Assembly: GCF_051380735.1 (NCBI RefSeq) | Contig: NZ_JBNYXQ010000001.1 | Span: 1,550,001 to 1,614,000 of the forward strand | From: Janthinobacterium sp051380735 | Lineage (GTDB): Bacteria > Pseudomonadota > Gammaproteobacteria > Burkholderiales > Burkholderiaceae_D | Length of the DNA stretch: 64,000 bases | Direction: 5' to 3' | Shown here: positions 44,326 through 52,514 of the stretch, one piece after another | Layout of the letters: each line of letters opens with the position of its first letter | Position numbering within the stretch: the first letter of the stretch is position 1 | Notes under the pieces: model-generated | Database searches by the model: none | Told to the model about the DNA's origin: nothing | The model's input: the letters and a program-made list of their open reading frames with translations, nothing else | Made by a program: the position numbers and the translations under genes

Positions 44326-45165
44326 ATGCTGACCATTCAACAACAAGAACAATACCAGCGCGACGGCTACCTGGTGCTGCCCGGTTTCAAAAGCCCGGAG
44401 GAAATCGCCGCCCTGCGTGCGCGCGCAGAGCAGATTGTCAACGAATTTGACCCTGCCGTCAGCCAGTCGATCTTCACCACGCGCGACCAGGCGAAAAACA
44501 CCAATGATTATTTTCTCGCCTCCGACAACACCATCCGCTGCTTTTTTGAAGAAGAAGCGTTCGGCCCGGACGGTCAGCTGAAGCAGGCCAAGTCGCTGTC
44601 GATCAACAAGATCGGCCACGCCATGCATGACCTGGACCCCGTGTTCCGCGCTTTTTCCACCGACCCGAAACTGGCGCAAGTGGCGCGCGACCTGGGCCTC
44701 GCCGATGCCCAGGTATGGCAGTCGATGTATATCTTCAAGCAGCCCGGCATCGGCGGCGAAGTGCGCTGGCACCAGGACGCCACCTATTTCGAGACCACGC
44801 CGATCAGCGTGACCACCTTCTGGTTCGCGCTGGAAGACGCGACCCTGGAAAACGGCTGCCTGTGGGCCGAACCGGGTGGCCACCGCAGCCCGCTGCGCGA
44901 ACGCTTTATCCGCAACGGCGACCAGGTGCGCGTGGAAAAACTCGATGCGACACCCTGGCCGGACGACAGCACCGCCGTGCCACTGGAAGTGAAAGCGGGC
45001 GCCCTGGTCTGCTTTCACGGCCTGCTGCCGCACTACAGCGCGCCGAACCGCTCGCCCGTCTCGCGCCACGCCTACACCCTGCACGCCACCGACGGCCAGA
45101 CCGAGTATGCAAAGCACAACTGGATACAGCGCGACGCCTCGTTGCCGGTGCGAGGTTTTGTCTGA
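44326..45165 (+). CDS. Phytanoyl-CoA dioxygenase (PhyH) family enzyme
   Basis: A 279-residue Fe(II)/2-oxoglutarate hydroxylase. The fold starts YQRDGYLVLPGFKSPEEIAALRARAE; the facial triad is HxD in VRWHQDATYFET and the distal His in ALVCFHGLLPHYSAPNRSP, with Arg for 2-oxoglutarate just after. GGAG before ATG 44326 sets the start. It overlaps the TIM-barrel isomerase gene by one base, so the two act together, presumably oxidising then rearranging a small molecule. Substrate unknown; members act on many compounds besides phytanoyl-CoA. Confidence 0.87.
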   Translation: MLTIQQQEQYQRDGYLVLPGFKSPEEIAALRARAEQIVNEFDPAVSQSIFTTRDQAKNTNDYFLASDNTIRCFFEEEAFGPDGQLKQAKSLSINKIGHAMHDLDPVFRAFSTDPKLAQVARDLGLADAQVWQSMYIFKQPGIGGEVRWHQDATYFETTPISVTTFWFALEDATLENGCLWAEPGGHRSPLRERFIRNGDQVRVEKLDATPWPDDSTAVPLEVKAGALVCFHGLLPHYSAPNRSPVSRHAYTLHATDGQTEYAKHNWIQRDASLPVRGFV

Positions 45166-45983
45166 TGCAAATACAGATTTTTGCGCCGCAGTGGGGCAAT
45201 AACGCACTGCCCGCTGCAGTCTTTATCGACAAGGTGCTGGAAGCCGGTTTCGACGGCATCGAAATGTCGCTGCCCCTCGATGCGGCCCTGCGCGAGGAAT
45301 GGACCGGCCGGATTGCCGACGCGGGCCTGGCCCTGATCGCCGCGCAGTGGGAAACCGTGTTTCACAGCGATTTTGCGCAGCACCGCGCCGCCATGGCCGA
45401 ACTGCTGGAGAACGCCTGCCTGGCGCGCCCCGTGCTGGTCAACACGCATACGGGCAAGGATTACTACAGCGGCGCGCAAAACGCGGAGCTGATAGCACTT
45501 GCCATGGAAATCTCGGCCAGGCATGGCGTGCCCATCGTGCATGAAATCCACCGCAGCCGTTTCAGCGGCCACCCGATGCTGCTGATGCCCTACCTTGAAC
45601 AGTTTCCGGATCTGCCGCTGACGGCCGACCTGTCGCACTGGTGCTGCGCCTGCGAATCCTTGCTGATGGACCAGCCGCACACCCTGGCCCGCACGCTGCC
45701 CCATGTGCGCCATATCCATGCGCGCGTCGGCCATGCGCAAGGGCCGCAAGTGGCGCACTTCCGCGCACCGGAAGCGCAGGAGGCGCTGGCCGCCCACCTG
45801 GCATGGTGGGATACAGTGGTGGAACTGCGCCGCGCAGCCGGCGCCGAACTGCTGACGATCACGCCTGAATTCGGCCCCGCGCCGTACCTGCAAACCCTGC
45901 CTTACACGCAGCAGCCAGTGGCTGACGCGTGGGAACAGAACGTCGCCATGTTGAATTTTCTACGCCAGCGCTACGCCGATTGA
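45165..45983 (+). CDS. Sugar phosphate isomerase/epimerase-like TIM barrel (AP endonuclease 2 fold)
   Basis: A 272-residue protein of the xylose-isomerase-like TIM barrel group. LEAGFDGIEMSLP, VNTHTGKDYY, VPIVHEIHRSRFSGHP, LTADLSHWC and VRHIHARVGHAQGPQV supply the Glu, Asp and His residues that bind a divalent metal in the family. It starts at the ATG overlapping the dioxygenase stop. It meets the second LysR gene tail to tail with a 13-bp overlap. Catabolic role inferred from the pairing; the substrate is not known. Confidence 0.82.
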   Translation: MQIQIFAPQWGNNALPAAVFIDKVLEAGFDGIEMSLPLDAALREEWTGRIADAGLALIAAQWETVFHSDFAQHRAAMAELLENACLARPVLVNTHTGKDYYSGAQNAELIALAMEISARHGVPIVHEIHRSRFSGHPMLLMPYLEQFPDLPLTADLSHWCCACESLLMDQPHTLARTLPHVRHIHARVGHAQGPQVAHFRAPEAQEALAAHLAWWDTVVELRRAAGAELLTITPEFGPAPYLQTLPYTQQPVADAWEQNVAMLNFLRQRYAD

Positions 45984-46888
45984 GCAAAATTGGCCTGCAC
46001 GAAATCGATAAACGCGCGCAGCGGCGCCGGCAAATGGCGCCGGCCCGGGTAGTATAAAAACGGCCCGGGGAACGGCTTCACCCAATCCTGCAACACCGGC
46101 TGCAGCTGGCCTGCAGCGATATACGGCTGCAGCCATTCTTCAAACAGATACACCAGGCCATGGCCGGCGACGGCCATGCTGACCGCCATATCGGCGGCCG
46201 TCGGCGTGACGATCAAGGGGCCGCCGGGCGCCACATTGATGGCCTGCCCGTCGCGTTCGAACTCCCACGGTGGAATCGCGCCGCTGAGGAATTTCCCCAG
46301 CAGGCAGGCATGTTGCAGCAGTTCGCGCGGATGCGCGGGCACGCCGCGCCGCGCCAGGTAGGACGGCGCACCGGCCACCAAAAAACGCTGCGTGCGCGGG
46401 CCAATCGGGATGGCGATCATGTCCTGTTCCAGCCGCTCGCCGTAGCGGATGCCGGCGTCGCAACCACTGGCAACGATATCGACAAAATTGTTATCGACCA
46501 CCAGTTCGACCACGATGTGCGGATAGGCGTGCAGGAACTGGTCAACCATCGGCTGCAGGAACAAGCGCGCCGCGTTGACCGGCACGTTCAGGCGCAGGCT
46601 GCCGCGCGGGCTGTCGCGCAAATCGTTCAGTATATCGAGCGCGCCGGCCACCTCGCTCAAGGCGGGCCGCAAGCGCGACAGCAGCAGCGCGCCAGCTTCG
46701 GTCGGCGTCACGCTGCGCGTGGTGCGCAGCAGCAGGCGGATGCCCAGTTGCTGCTCCAGGCGGCGCACGGCCTCGCTCATCGCCGACGCCGACTGGCCGG
46801 ACAGGCGCGCGGCCTGGCGAAAACCCTGGTGCTGGGCGACCAGGGCGAAAGTGGCCAGGTCGGCCATGGAAGGACTCGATGGATGCAT
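45971..46888 (-). CDS. LysR family regulator, divergent from the PdxI-like reductase
   Basis: About 305 residues: MADLATFALVAQHQGFRQAARLSGQSASAMSEAVRRLEQQLGIRLLLRTTRSVTPTEAG (winged helix-turn-helix), then the effector domain (GSLRLNVPVNAARLFLQPMVDQFLHAYPHI). The open frame reaches a TTG at 46903, but that lies inside an 18-bp palindrome; ATG 46888 leaves the palindrome as operator. It probably controls itself and the aldo/keto reductase gene at 47000. Confidence 0.87.
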   Translation of the reverse strand: MHPSSPSMADLATFALVAQHQGFRQAARLSGQSASAMSEAVRRLEQQLGIRLLLRTTRSVTPTEAGALLLSRLRPALSEVAGALDILNDLRDSPRGSLRLNVPVNAARLFLQPMVDQFLHAYPHIVVELVVDNNFVDIVASGCDAGIRYGERLEQDMIAIPIGPRTQRFLVAGAPSYLARRGVPAHPRELLQHACLLGKFLSGAIPPWEFERDGQAINVAPGGPLIVTPTAADMAVSMAVAGHGLVYLFEEWLQPYIAAGQLQPVLQDWVKPFPGPFLYYPGRRHLPAPLRAFIDFVQANFAQSA

Positions 46889-46894
46889 GGTGAT

Positions 46895-46912
46895 TGTGCG
46901 CAAATGCGCACA
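46895..46912. promoter_or_regulatory. Palindromic operator between LysR and reductase genes
   Basis: TGTGCGCA-AA-TGCGCACA, a perfect 18-bp palindrome, 6 bp before the LysR ATG; a further TGTGCGC half site follows at 46915-46922. Confidence 0.65.
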
Positions 46913-46999
46913 GCCTGTGCGCGACTGCCCCGATTATCACACAGCGTCATCGGCGCTACCATGGCTGTTCCTTATTTCATCGTCCCCTCAGGAGCAGCC

Positions 47000-47878
47000 A
47001 TGACCACCCATACCCCAAGCCAGCAGCAGTTCACACCCGCCGGTAGCAGCCTCGTTTTCAACCGCATCGGCTACGGCGCCATGCAGCTGGCTGGCCCGCA
47101 CGTGTGGGGGCCGCCAAAAGACCGCGCTGCTGCCTTGGCCGTGCTGCGCGAGGCCATCGAGCTGGGCATCAACCATATCGACACCTCGGATTTTTATGGC
47201 CCGCATATCACCAACCAGATCATCCGTGAAGCGCTGCACCCCTACCGCGACGGCTTGACCATCGTCACCAAGATAGGCTTTGTACGTGGCGCCGACCAGT
47301 CCTGGCTGCCGGCTGCTTCACCCCAACAACTGCGCAACGCCGTGCACGACAACCTGCGCAACCTGGGCCTCGATGTGCTCGACGTGGTCAACCTGCGCGC
47401 GCCAGGGCTGGACGGCGCCAACGGCTCCTCGCTGGCCGAGCCGCTGGCAACGCTGGTGCAACTGCAGCAGGAAGGGCTGGTGCGCCATATCGGCCTGTCC
47501 AATGTCGATGCGGCGCAGGTGGCCGAAGCGCAGGCCATCACGCCGATAGTGTGCGTGCAGAATCACTACAACCTGGCGCACCGGGTCGACGATGCGCTGC
47601 TCGACGCCCTGGCCGCGCAAGGCATCGCCTATGTGCCTTTCTTCCCGCTCGGTGGTTTTTCGCCGTTGCAGTCCGATACCTTGAGCCAGGTGGCGGCCAG
47701 CCTGCAGGCGACACCGATGCAGGTGGCGCTGGCCTGGCTGCTGCAGCGCTCGCCGAACATGCTGGTGATCCCGGGTACTTCGTCGGTGGCGCATCTGCGC
47801 GAAAACGTGGCTGCTGGCGCGCTCAAGCTCGATGCACAAGCGTTGACGGCACTGGAGTCCCTTGCAAGTCGCTTGTAA
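47000..47878 (+). CDS. Aldo/keto reductase, YdbC/PdxI-like
   Basis: A 292-residue NADPH-dependent reductase. LGINHIDTSDFYGPHITNQIIREALHPYRDGLTIVTKIGF contains the catalytic Asp, Tyr and Lys; the usual His is replaced in DVVNLRAPG, as it is in E. coli YdbC (PdxI, a pyridoxal reductase), and the C-terminal PMQVALAWLLQRSPNMLVIPGTSSVAHLRENVA also follows YdbC closely. So pyridoxal or a similar aldehyde is the likely substrate (inference from likeness). GGAG precedes the ATG. Confidence 0.85.
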   Translation: MTTHTPSQQQFTPAGSSLVFNRIGYGAMQLAGPHVWGPPKDRAAALAVLREAIELGINHIDTSDFYGPHITNQIIREALHPYRDGLTIVTKIGFVRGADQSWLPAASPQQLRNAVHDNLRNLGLDVLDVVNLRAPGLDGANGSSLAEPLATLVQLQQEGLVRHIGLSNVDAAQVAEAQAITPIVCVQNHYNLAHRVDDALLDALAAQGIAYVPFFPLGGFSPLQSDTLSQVAASLQATPMQVALAWLLQRSPNMLVIPGTSSVAHLRENVAAGALKLDAQALTALESLASRL

Positions 47879-47901
47879 GTATATCGCGCACTATATATAC
47901 T
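47878..47901. promoter_or_regulatory. Inverted repeat and promoter at the ohrR start
   Basis: AGTATAT - 10 bp - ATATACT, starting at the last base of the reductase stop codon. It overlaps a promoter-like TTGTAA (47874-47879), 16-bp spacer, TATACT (47896-47901). Bound repressor would block transcription of ohrR. Confidence 0.55.
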
Positions 47902-47907
47902 GTGCAG

Positions 47908-48366
47908 ATGGAAAATACTTCACCCAATCCCCTGCACCAGGTGCCGCGCCTGGACAGCCAGCTGTGCTTTGCGCTGTACTCGACTTCGCTGGCGATGAAC
48001 AAGCTGTACCGCAAGCTCTTGCGCAAGCTGGGCCTGACGTACTCGCAATACCTGGTGATGATGGTGTTGTGGGAACGCGATAGCTTGAGCGTGTCCGAGG
48101 TGGGCGAGCGCCTGTTCCTCGACTCGGCCACCCTCACGCCCCTGCTCAAGCGCATGGAGCAGGCGGGCCTGTTGAACCGCGCGCGCGCCGCCAGCGACGA
48201 GCGGCAAGTCATTATCACGTTGACGGAATCAGGTAGCGCGCTGCGCGAACAGGCGGCGCTGTTGCCGGAAGCGATTTTGACGGCCAGCCAGTGCAGCGTG
48301 GCGCAGGTTGTAGATATGAAACAACAGCTCGACCAGCTACGTGCCAGCCTGATGAAAAGTGAGTAA
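47908..48366 (+). CDS. ohrR: OhrR-type MarR family peroxide-sensing regulator
   Basis: A 152-residue repressor. RLDSQLCFALYSTSLAMNKLYRKLL carries the reactive Cys (Cys20) at the OhrR position; a second Cys (about 129, TASQCSVAQV) matches the two-Cys Xanthomonas type. The winged helix LTYSQYLVMMVLWERDSLSVSEVGERLFLDSATLTPLLKRMEQAGLL is standard. It normally represses the peroxidase gene ohr, but no ohr is adjacent. The ATG lies only 6 bases after a -10-like hexamer and has no ribosome site, so the mRNA may be leaderless. Confidence 0.85.
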   Translation: MENTSPNPLHQVPRLDSQLCFALYSTSLAMNKLYRKLLRKLGLTYSQYLVMMVLWERDSLSVSEVGERLFLDSATLTPLLKRMEQAGLLNRARAASDERQVIITLTESGSALREQAALLPEAILTASQCSVAQVVDMKQQLDQLRASLMKSE

Positions 48367-48531
48367 ACGGCCAGTTTCACCGACCGAAATATGGTCAAAC
48401 CAGGCGAATACGGCGCCTGGCAAAAGCAGGCTTGAAATTCACCTTTTTTTATTACAAATCGATACAAGGCAGACCCTGCCCTGCGTTTAGAATAGTCTGC
48501 ACTATTTCTTTACAACAATATCAGGGTGAAC

Positions 48532-50910
48532 ATGCGCATTCTTTCCGGCTCTGCGGCCTGCATGGCTCTTTGCTTTACCGTTTCCGCCTTTGCCGCCGAA
48601 CCCTTCGACGACAAATTCCGCCAGCTGGAAGAATTGCTGCCCACCCCGAACACCTACCGCACCGCCTCCGGCGCACCCGGCCACGCCTACTGGCAGCAGC
48701 GCGCCGACTACACGATACGCGCCACGCTCGACGAAGCGAAACACGAAATTACCGGCAGCGGCACCGTCACCTACCATAACAAGTCGCCAGATACCCTGGG
48801 TTACCTGTGGGTGCAGCTGGACCAGAATATCTACAAGCCGGACTCCGACGCGCGCCGCATGACCACCGCGCCCTCGCGCCAGGCCTGGGCCAAGACGGCC
48901 GGCGAAGACACCATGAAATTCGAAGGCCTGCGCGGCATCCTGGCGCGCGGCGACTTCCAGGGCGGTTTCAATATCCGCGCGTTGAAAGGCGCCGACGGCC
49001 AGCCTTTGAAGCATGTCATCAACCGCACCATGATGCGCATCGACCTGCCGCAGCCCTTGAAACCGGGCCAGGATTTTGTGTTCCAGATCGACTGGGACTA
49101 CCGCATCAACGAGCAGAAGGTGCTGGGCGGGCGCGCCGGCTACGAGTATTTTGCCGAAGACAAGAACGCCCTGTTCGAAGTGGCGCAGTGGTTCCCGCGT
49201 ATGGCCGCTTATTACGATGCGGCCGGCTGGCAGCACAAGCAGTTCCTGGGCTCGGGCGAATTCACGCTGGAATTTGGCGACTACGACGTGCAGCTGACGG
49301 TGCCGGCCGACCATGTGGTGGCTGCCACGGGCGAGCTGCAAAACCCGCAGGACGTCCTCACGCCGGCCCAGCGCGAGCGGCTGGGAAAAGCCCGCAGCAG
49401 CGACAAGCCGGTCATCATCGTCACGCAGAAGGAAGCCGAAGCGGCCGAAAAGTCGGTCAGCCGCACGCAGAAGACCTGGCACTTCAAGGCCGCCAACGTG
49501 CGCGACTTTGCCTGGGCGTCGAGCCGCAAGTTCATCTGGGATGCACAGGGCTACAAGAAGGGCGGCAGCGACCTGATGGCCATGTCCTACTATCCGAAGG
49601 AAGGCAATCCGCTGTGGGAAAAATACAGCACGCAAGCCATCGTCCACACCATCGAACAGTACAACAAGTACAGCATAGCCTACCCGTACCCGACCGCCAT
49701 TTCCGTCAACGGCCCGGTGGGCGGCATGGAATACCCGATGATCTCTTTCAATGGCCCGCGCCCCGTCAAGGACAAGAAGACCGGTGAGCTGACCTATTCG
49801 AAGCGCACCAAATATGGCCTGATCGGCGTGATCATCCATGAAGTGGGCCACAACTACTACCCGATGATCATCAACTCGGACGAGCGCCAGTGGACCTGGA
49901 TGGACGAAGGCCTGAACACCTTCGTGCAGTACCTGGCGCAGCAGGCATGGGAAGAGCACTACCCGGCCTCGCGTGGCGAGCCGCGCGAGATCGTCGACTA
50001 CATGCGTAGCCGCGACCAGGTGCCGATCATGACCAATTCCGAGTCCTTGCTGCAGTTCGGCAACAACGCCTACGCCAAGCCGGCGGCCGGCCTGAACATC
50101 CTGCGCGAAACCATCCTTGGCCGTGAACTGTTCGACTACGCCTTCAAGGAATATGCGCAGCGCTGGAAGTTCAAGCGCCCCACGCCGGCCGACTTTTTCC
50201 GTACCATGGAAGACGCCTCCGGTACCGACCTGGACTGGTTCTGGCGCGGCTGGTTCTACACCACCGACGCAGTCGATATCAGCATCGACGGCATCAGCGA
50301 ATATGGCGTGAGCAGCAAAAACCCGGAAACGGAAAAAGCCTGGAAGAAAGCGCAGAAGGCGGCCCAGCCGGAATCAGTCACCGATCGTGCCAACAAGGGC
50401 ATGGCACGCCGGGTCGACGCGCACCCGGAGCTGAAGGATTTCTATAACCAGCACGACGACTACACCGTCACCAACAAGGACCGCAACGCCTACGCCGAAG
50501 CGATCGCCGGCCTGGAACCGTGGGAAAAGGAGCTGCTAAATCAGGGCAAGCATTTGTACCTGGTCGACCTGTCGAACCTGGGCGGCATGGTGATGCCTTT
50601 GATCCTCGAGATCGAACTGAAAAGCGGCAAGAAATACATCGAGCGCGTGCCGGCCGAAGTATGGCGCTACTCGCCGAAGAAGATCACCAAGGTCGTCATC
50701 ACGGACGAACCCATGGTCGGCCTGGTGCAGGACCCCTACTGGGAAACGGCCGATATCGACACCAGCAACAACAGCTGGCCGCGCAAGCTGGCACAGTCGC
50801 GCCTGGAACTGTTCAAGAGCGAGAAGTCGCCAAAGGACAACCTGATGCGCGACTTTAATACGCCATTGAAAACCAGGGGCGCAGCGGGCGACAAGGAGGA
50901 CGAGTCGTGA
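48532..50910 (+). CDS. M1 family zinc metallopeptidase, exported
   Basis: About 792 residues with a signal peptide (SAACMALCFTVSAFA). The gluzincin site HEVGH (about residues 436-440) and the downstream WMDEGLNTF Glu form the zinc site; GGMEYPMIS corresponds to the GxMEN exopeptidase motif. The N-terminal beta-saddle carries ITGSGTVTYHNKSPDTLGYLWVQLDQN. It trims peptides in the periplasm or outside. An in-frame GTG two codons earlier is an alternative start. The next gene overlaps by 4 bp. Confidence 0.9.
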   Translation: MRILSGSAACMALCFTVSAFAAEPFDDKFRQLEELLPTPNTYRTASGAPGHAYWQQRADYTIRATLDEAKHEITGSGTVTYHNKSPDTLGYLWVQLDQNIYKPDSDARRMTTAPSRQAWAKTAGEDTMKFEGLRGILARGDFQGGFNIRALKGADGQPLKHVINRTMMRIDLPQPLKPGQDFVFQIDWDYRINEQKVLGGRAGYEYFAEDKNALFEVAQWFPRMAAYYDAAGWQHKQFLGSGEFTLEFGDYDVQLTVPADHVVAATGELQNPQDVLTPAQRERLGKARSSDKPVIIVTQKEAEAAEKSVSRTQKTWHFKAANVRDFAWASSRKFIWDAQGYKKGGSDLMAMSYYPKEGNPLWEKYSTQAIVHTIEQYNKYSIAYPYPTAISVNGPVGGMEYPMISFNGPRPVKDKKTGELTYSKRTKYGLIGVIIHEVGHNYYPMIINSDERQWTWMDEGLNTFVQYLAQQAWEEHYPASRGEPREIVDYMRSRDQVPIMTNSESLLQFGNNAYAKPAAGLNILRETILGRELFDYAFKEYAQRWKFKRPTPADFFRTMEDASGTDLDWFWRGWFYTTDAVDISIDGISEYGVSSKNPETEKAWKKAQKAAQPESVTDRANKGMARRVDAHPELKDFYNQHDDYTVTNKDRNAYAEAIAGLEPWEKELLNQGKHLYLVDLSNLGGMVMPLILEIELKSGKKYIERVPAEVWRYSPKKITKVVITDEPMVGLVQDPYWETADIDTSNNSWPRKLAQSRLELFKSEKSPKDNLMRDFNTPLKTRGAAGDKEDES

Positions 50911-51392
50911 TCAGGGCTACCCTGCTGGCCTTGAGCCTGGCCCTTGCCAGCGGCGGGGCCGGCGCCCATAACTACCATATGGGCATCGCCGACATCAGCT
51001 ACAACCCGGCCAGCGGCAGCACGGAAATCGTCCATACCTACACCGGTCACGACGTCGAGGCGCTGCTGACCCAGGTCTACCAGCGCCAGTTCGACCTGGG
51101 CCAGAAAGACAGCGAGGCCGCGCTGCGCCGCTACGTGGAAAAGCAATTTTATATCCTTGGTGCAAATGGCAAGCGCCTGCACCTGGACTGGGTCGGCATC
51201 AAGGTCAATGCCGACAATGTGGTGATCTTCCAGGAAATCCCCCGCACCCGCCTGGCGAGCGGCGCGCGCATCCACAACCAGTTGCTGACCGATTTTTTGC
51301 CCAGCCAGCGCAATACCCTCAATGTGCAGGATGGCGAGAAGATCCAGACGCTGTTCTTTGACCAGAAAAACGTCGAATTGCCGGTGAAGTAA
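50907..51392 (+). CDS. DUF6702-type exported protein, coupled to the M1 peptidase
   Basis: A 161-residue protein with a signal peptide (ATLLALSLALASGGAGA) followed by HNYHMGIADISYNPASGSTEIVHTYTGHDVEALL, typical of DUF6702. GTG start overlapping the peptidase stop (GTGA). Such proteins often sit beside M1 peptidases; the function is unknown. Confidence 0.7.
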   Translation: MIRATLLALSLALASGGAGAHNYHMGIADISYNPASGSTEIVHTYTGHDVEALLTQVYQRQFDLGQKDSEAALRRYVEKQFYILGANGKRLHLDWVGIKVNADNVVIFQEIPRTRLASGARIHNQLLTDFLPSQRNTLNVQDGEKIQTLFFDQKNVELPVK

Positions 51393-51417
51393 CTTTGTAC
51401 CCCAACGTCAAAATGCC

Positions 51418-51498
51418 GGGGTCAGACCCTCAAGGCCGCTAGCTCAAAGGCTTGCGCTAACGCTCGCGGGGGTCTGACCCCAGATCTTGCTCTGGGGT
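51418..51498. repeat. Intergenic palindromic repeat unit
   Basis: GGGGTCAGACCC at 51418-51429 and its exact complement GGGTCTGACCCC at 51470-51481, overlapping a second stem CCCCAGA / TCTGGGG (51478-51498). It may be a dispersed REP-like element of this genus and would fold strongly in RNA. Confidence 0.6.
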
Positions 51499-51625
51499 GA
51501 AAATACCGCCAGCCAAACACCTCAACATCAAGAAAACCCACCACCTCGTCACACGATTGTCATCCAGGTATTAGAATGCCTGCCTGGACAACCTGATAGC
51601 GGCCGCACTTACGGCCGGCACCGAC

Positions 51626-52360
51626 ATGAGCACTGCCGCACCAATCTTCAACGACCCGTCCCACCTTGTCAGCGCCCTGCGCAACGATGGCTACGCCGTG
51701 CTGCGCCCGCAGGACGTGGCGGCCCTGGCCGGCTGTACCCTGCCTGAGCTGCGCGCGCTGGAACCGAGCTGGGATGATCTCGCACTCGACAACTACCTGA
51801 AAGATGGCGGACGCTACCGCCGCCGGCGCCATTCCTGCTTCGTGCAGGACGGTGATGCGCTGACACCAACGCCACACCGCGCGCACTGGCAGCCGGTCGA
51901 ATACAACGCCCTGCATGGCGGCATGCACCGCCTGTTCGAGCCGGTCGAAGTGGCGATTGCGACGCAAGCGGCGTGGCGCCAGCTGATCGTGGCGCTGGGC
52001 GACATCTGCTCGCAAGTGAAGGGGGTGCAACCGTGGTTTATCGAAGCGCACCAGTTCCGCATCGATACCACCGACGGCATCGGCCGCCCCACGCCGGAAG
52101 GCGCGCACCGCGACGGCGTCGATTTCGTCGCCGTGCTGCTGATCAAACGCGAGTCGATCAAGGGCGGCGAGACGCGCATCTTCGAAGCGATTGGTCCCAA
52201 CGGCAAGCGTTTCACCCTGACCGAGCCGTGGTCGCTGCTGCTGCTCGACGATGCTGCAGTGATCCACGAATCGACGCCGATCCAGCCCATCGGCCCGGCC
52301 GGCCATCGCGACACGCTGGTGCTGACCTACCGCGCCCGCCAATTCCAGGGCGAAAACTGA
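51626..52360 (+). CDS. 2OG-Fe dioxygenase (BsmA/IDO-like family)
   Basis: A 244-residue Fe(II)/2-oxoglutarate enzyme. EGAHRDGVDFVAVLLIKR gives the HxD pair, VIHESTPI the distal His and GHRDTLVLTYR the 2-oxoglutarate Arg. The pattern WFIEAHQFRID...P.PEGAHRDG fits the PF10014 family, whose known members hydroxylate free amino acids such as isoleucine. Monocistronic. Substrate not assigned. Confidence 0.82.
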   Translation: MSTAAPIFNDPSHLVSALRNDGYAVLRPQDVAALAGCTLPELRALEPSWDDLALDNYLKDGGRYRRRRHSCFVQDGDALTPTPHRAHWQPVEYNALHGGMHRLFEPVEVAIATQAAWRQLIVALGDICSQVKGVQPWFIEAHQFRIDTTDGIGRPTPEGAHRDGVDFVAVLLIKRESIKGGETRIFEAIGPNGKRFTLTEPWSLLLLDDAAVIHESTPIQPIGPAGHRDTLVLTYRARQFQGEN

Positions 52361-52394
52361 CACCGTGTCACGGCCCGCGCGGACGACCGAAATA

Positions 52395-52428
52395 GTTACT
52401 TTGAAGTTACTTCGAAGTTACTTCTGAA
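52395..52428. repeat. Three 11-12-bp direct repeats upstream of the hybrid kinase
   Basis: GTTACTTTGAA, GTTACTTCGAA, GTTACTTCTGAA back to back, one helical turn apart, about 85 bp before the kinase start. They look like tandem regulator sites. Confidence 0.6.
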
Positions 52429-52514
52429 GGTCTAAATCCGATATAGTCACAGGATATCTATACTGGGTGCCGACCGCGCCTGGCGTTCAAATACCATGAA
52501 GCGAGGAGAGGTCC

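Noticed and set aside
46160..46999. N-terminal extension of the aldo/keto reductase
   Set aside because: The open frame is antisense to the LysR gene; the family start and GGAG site are at 47000.
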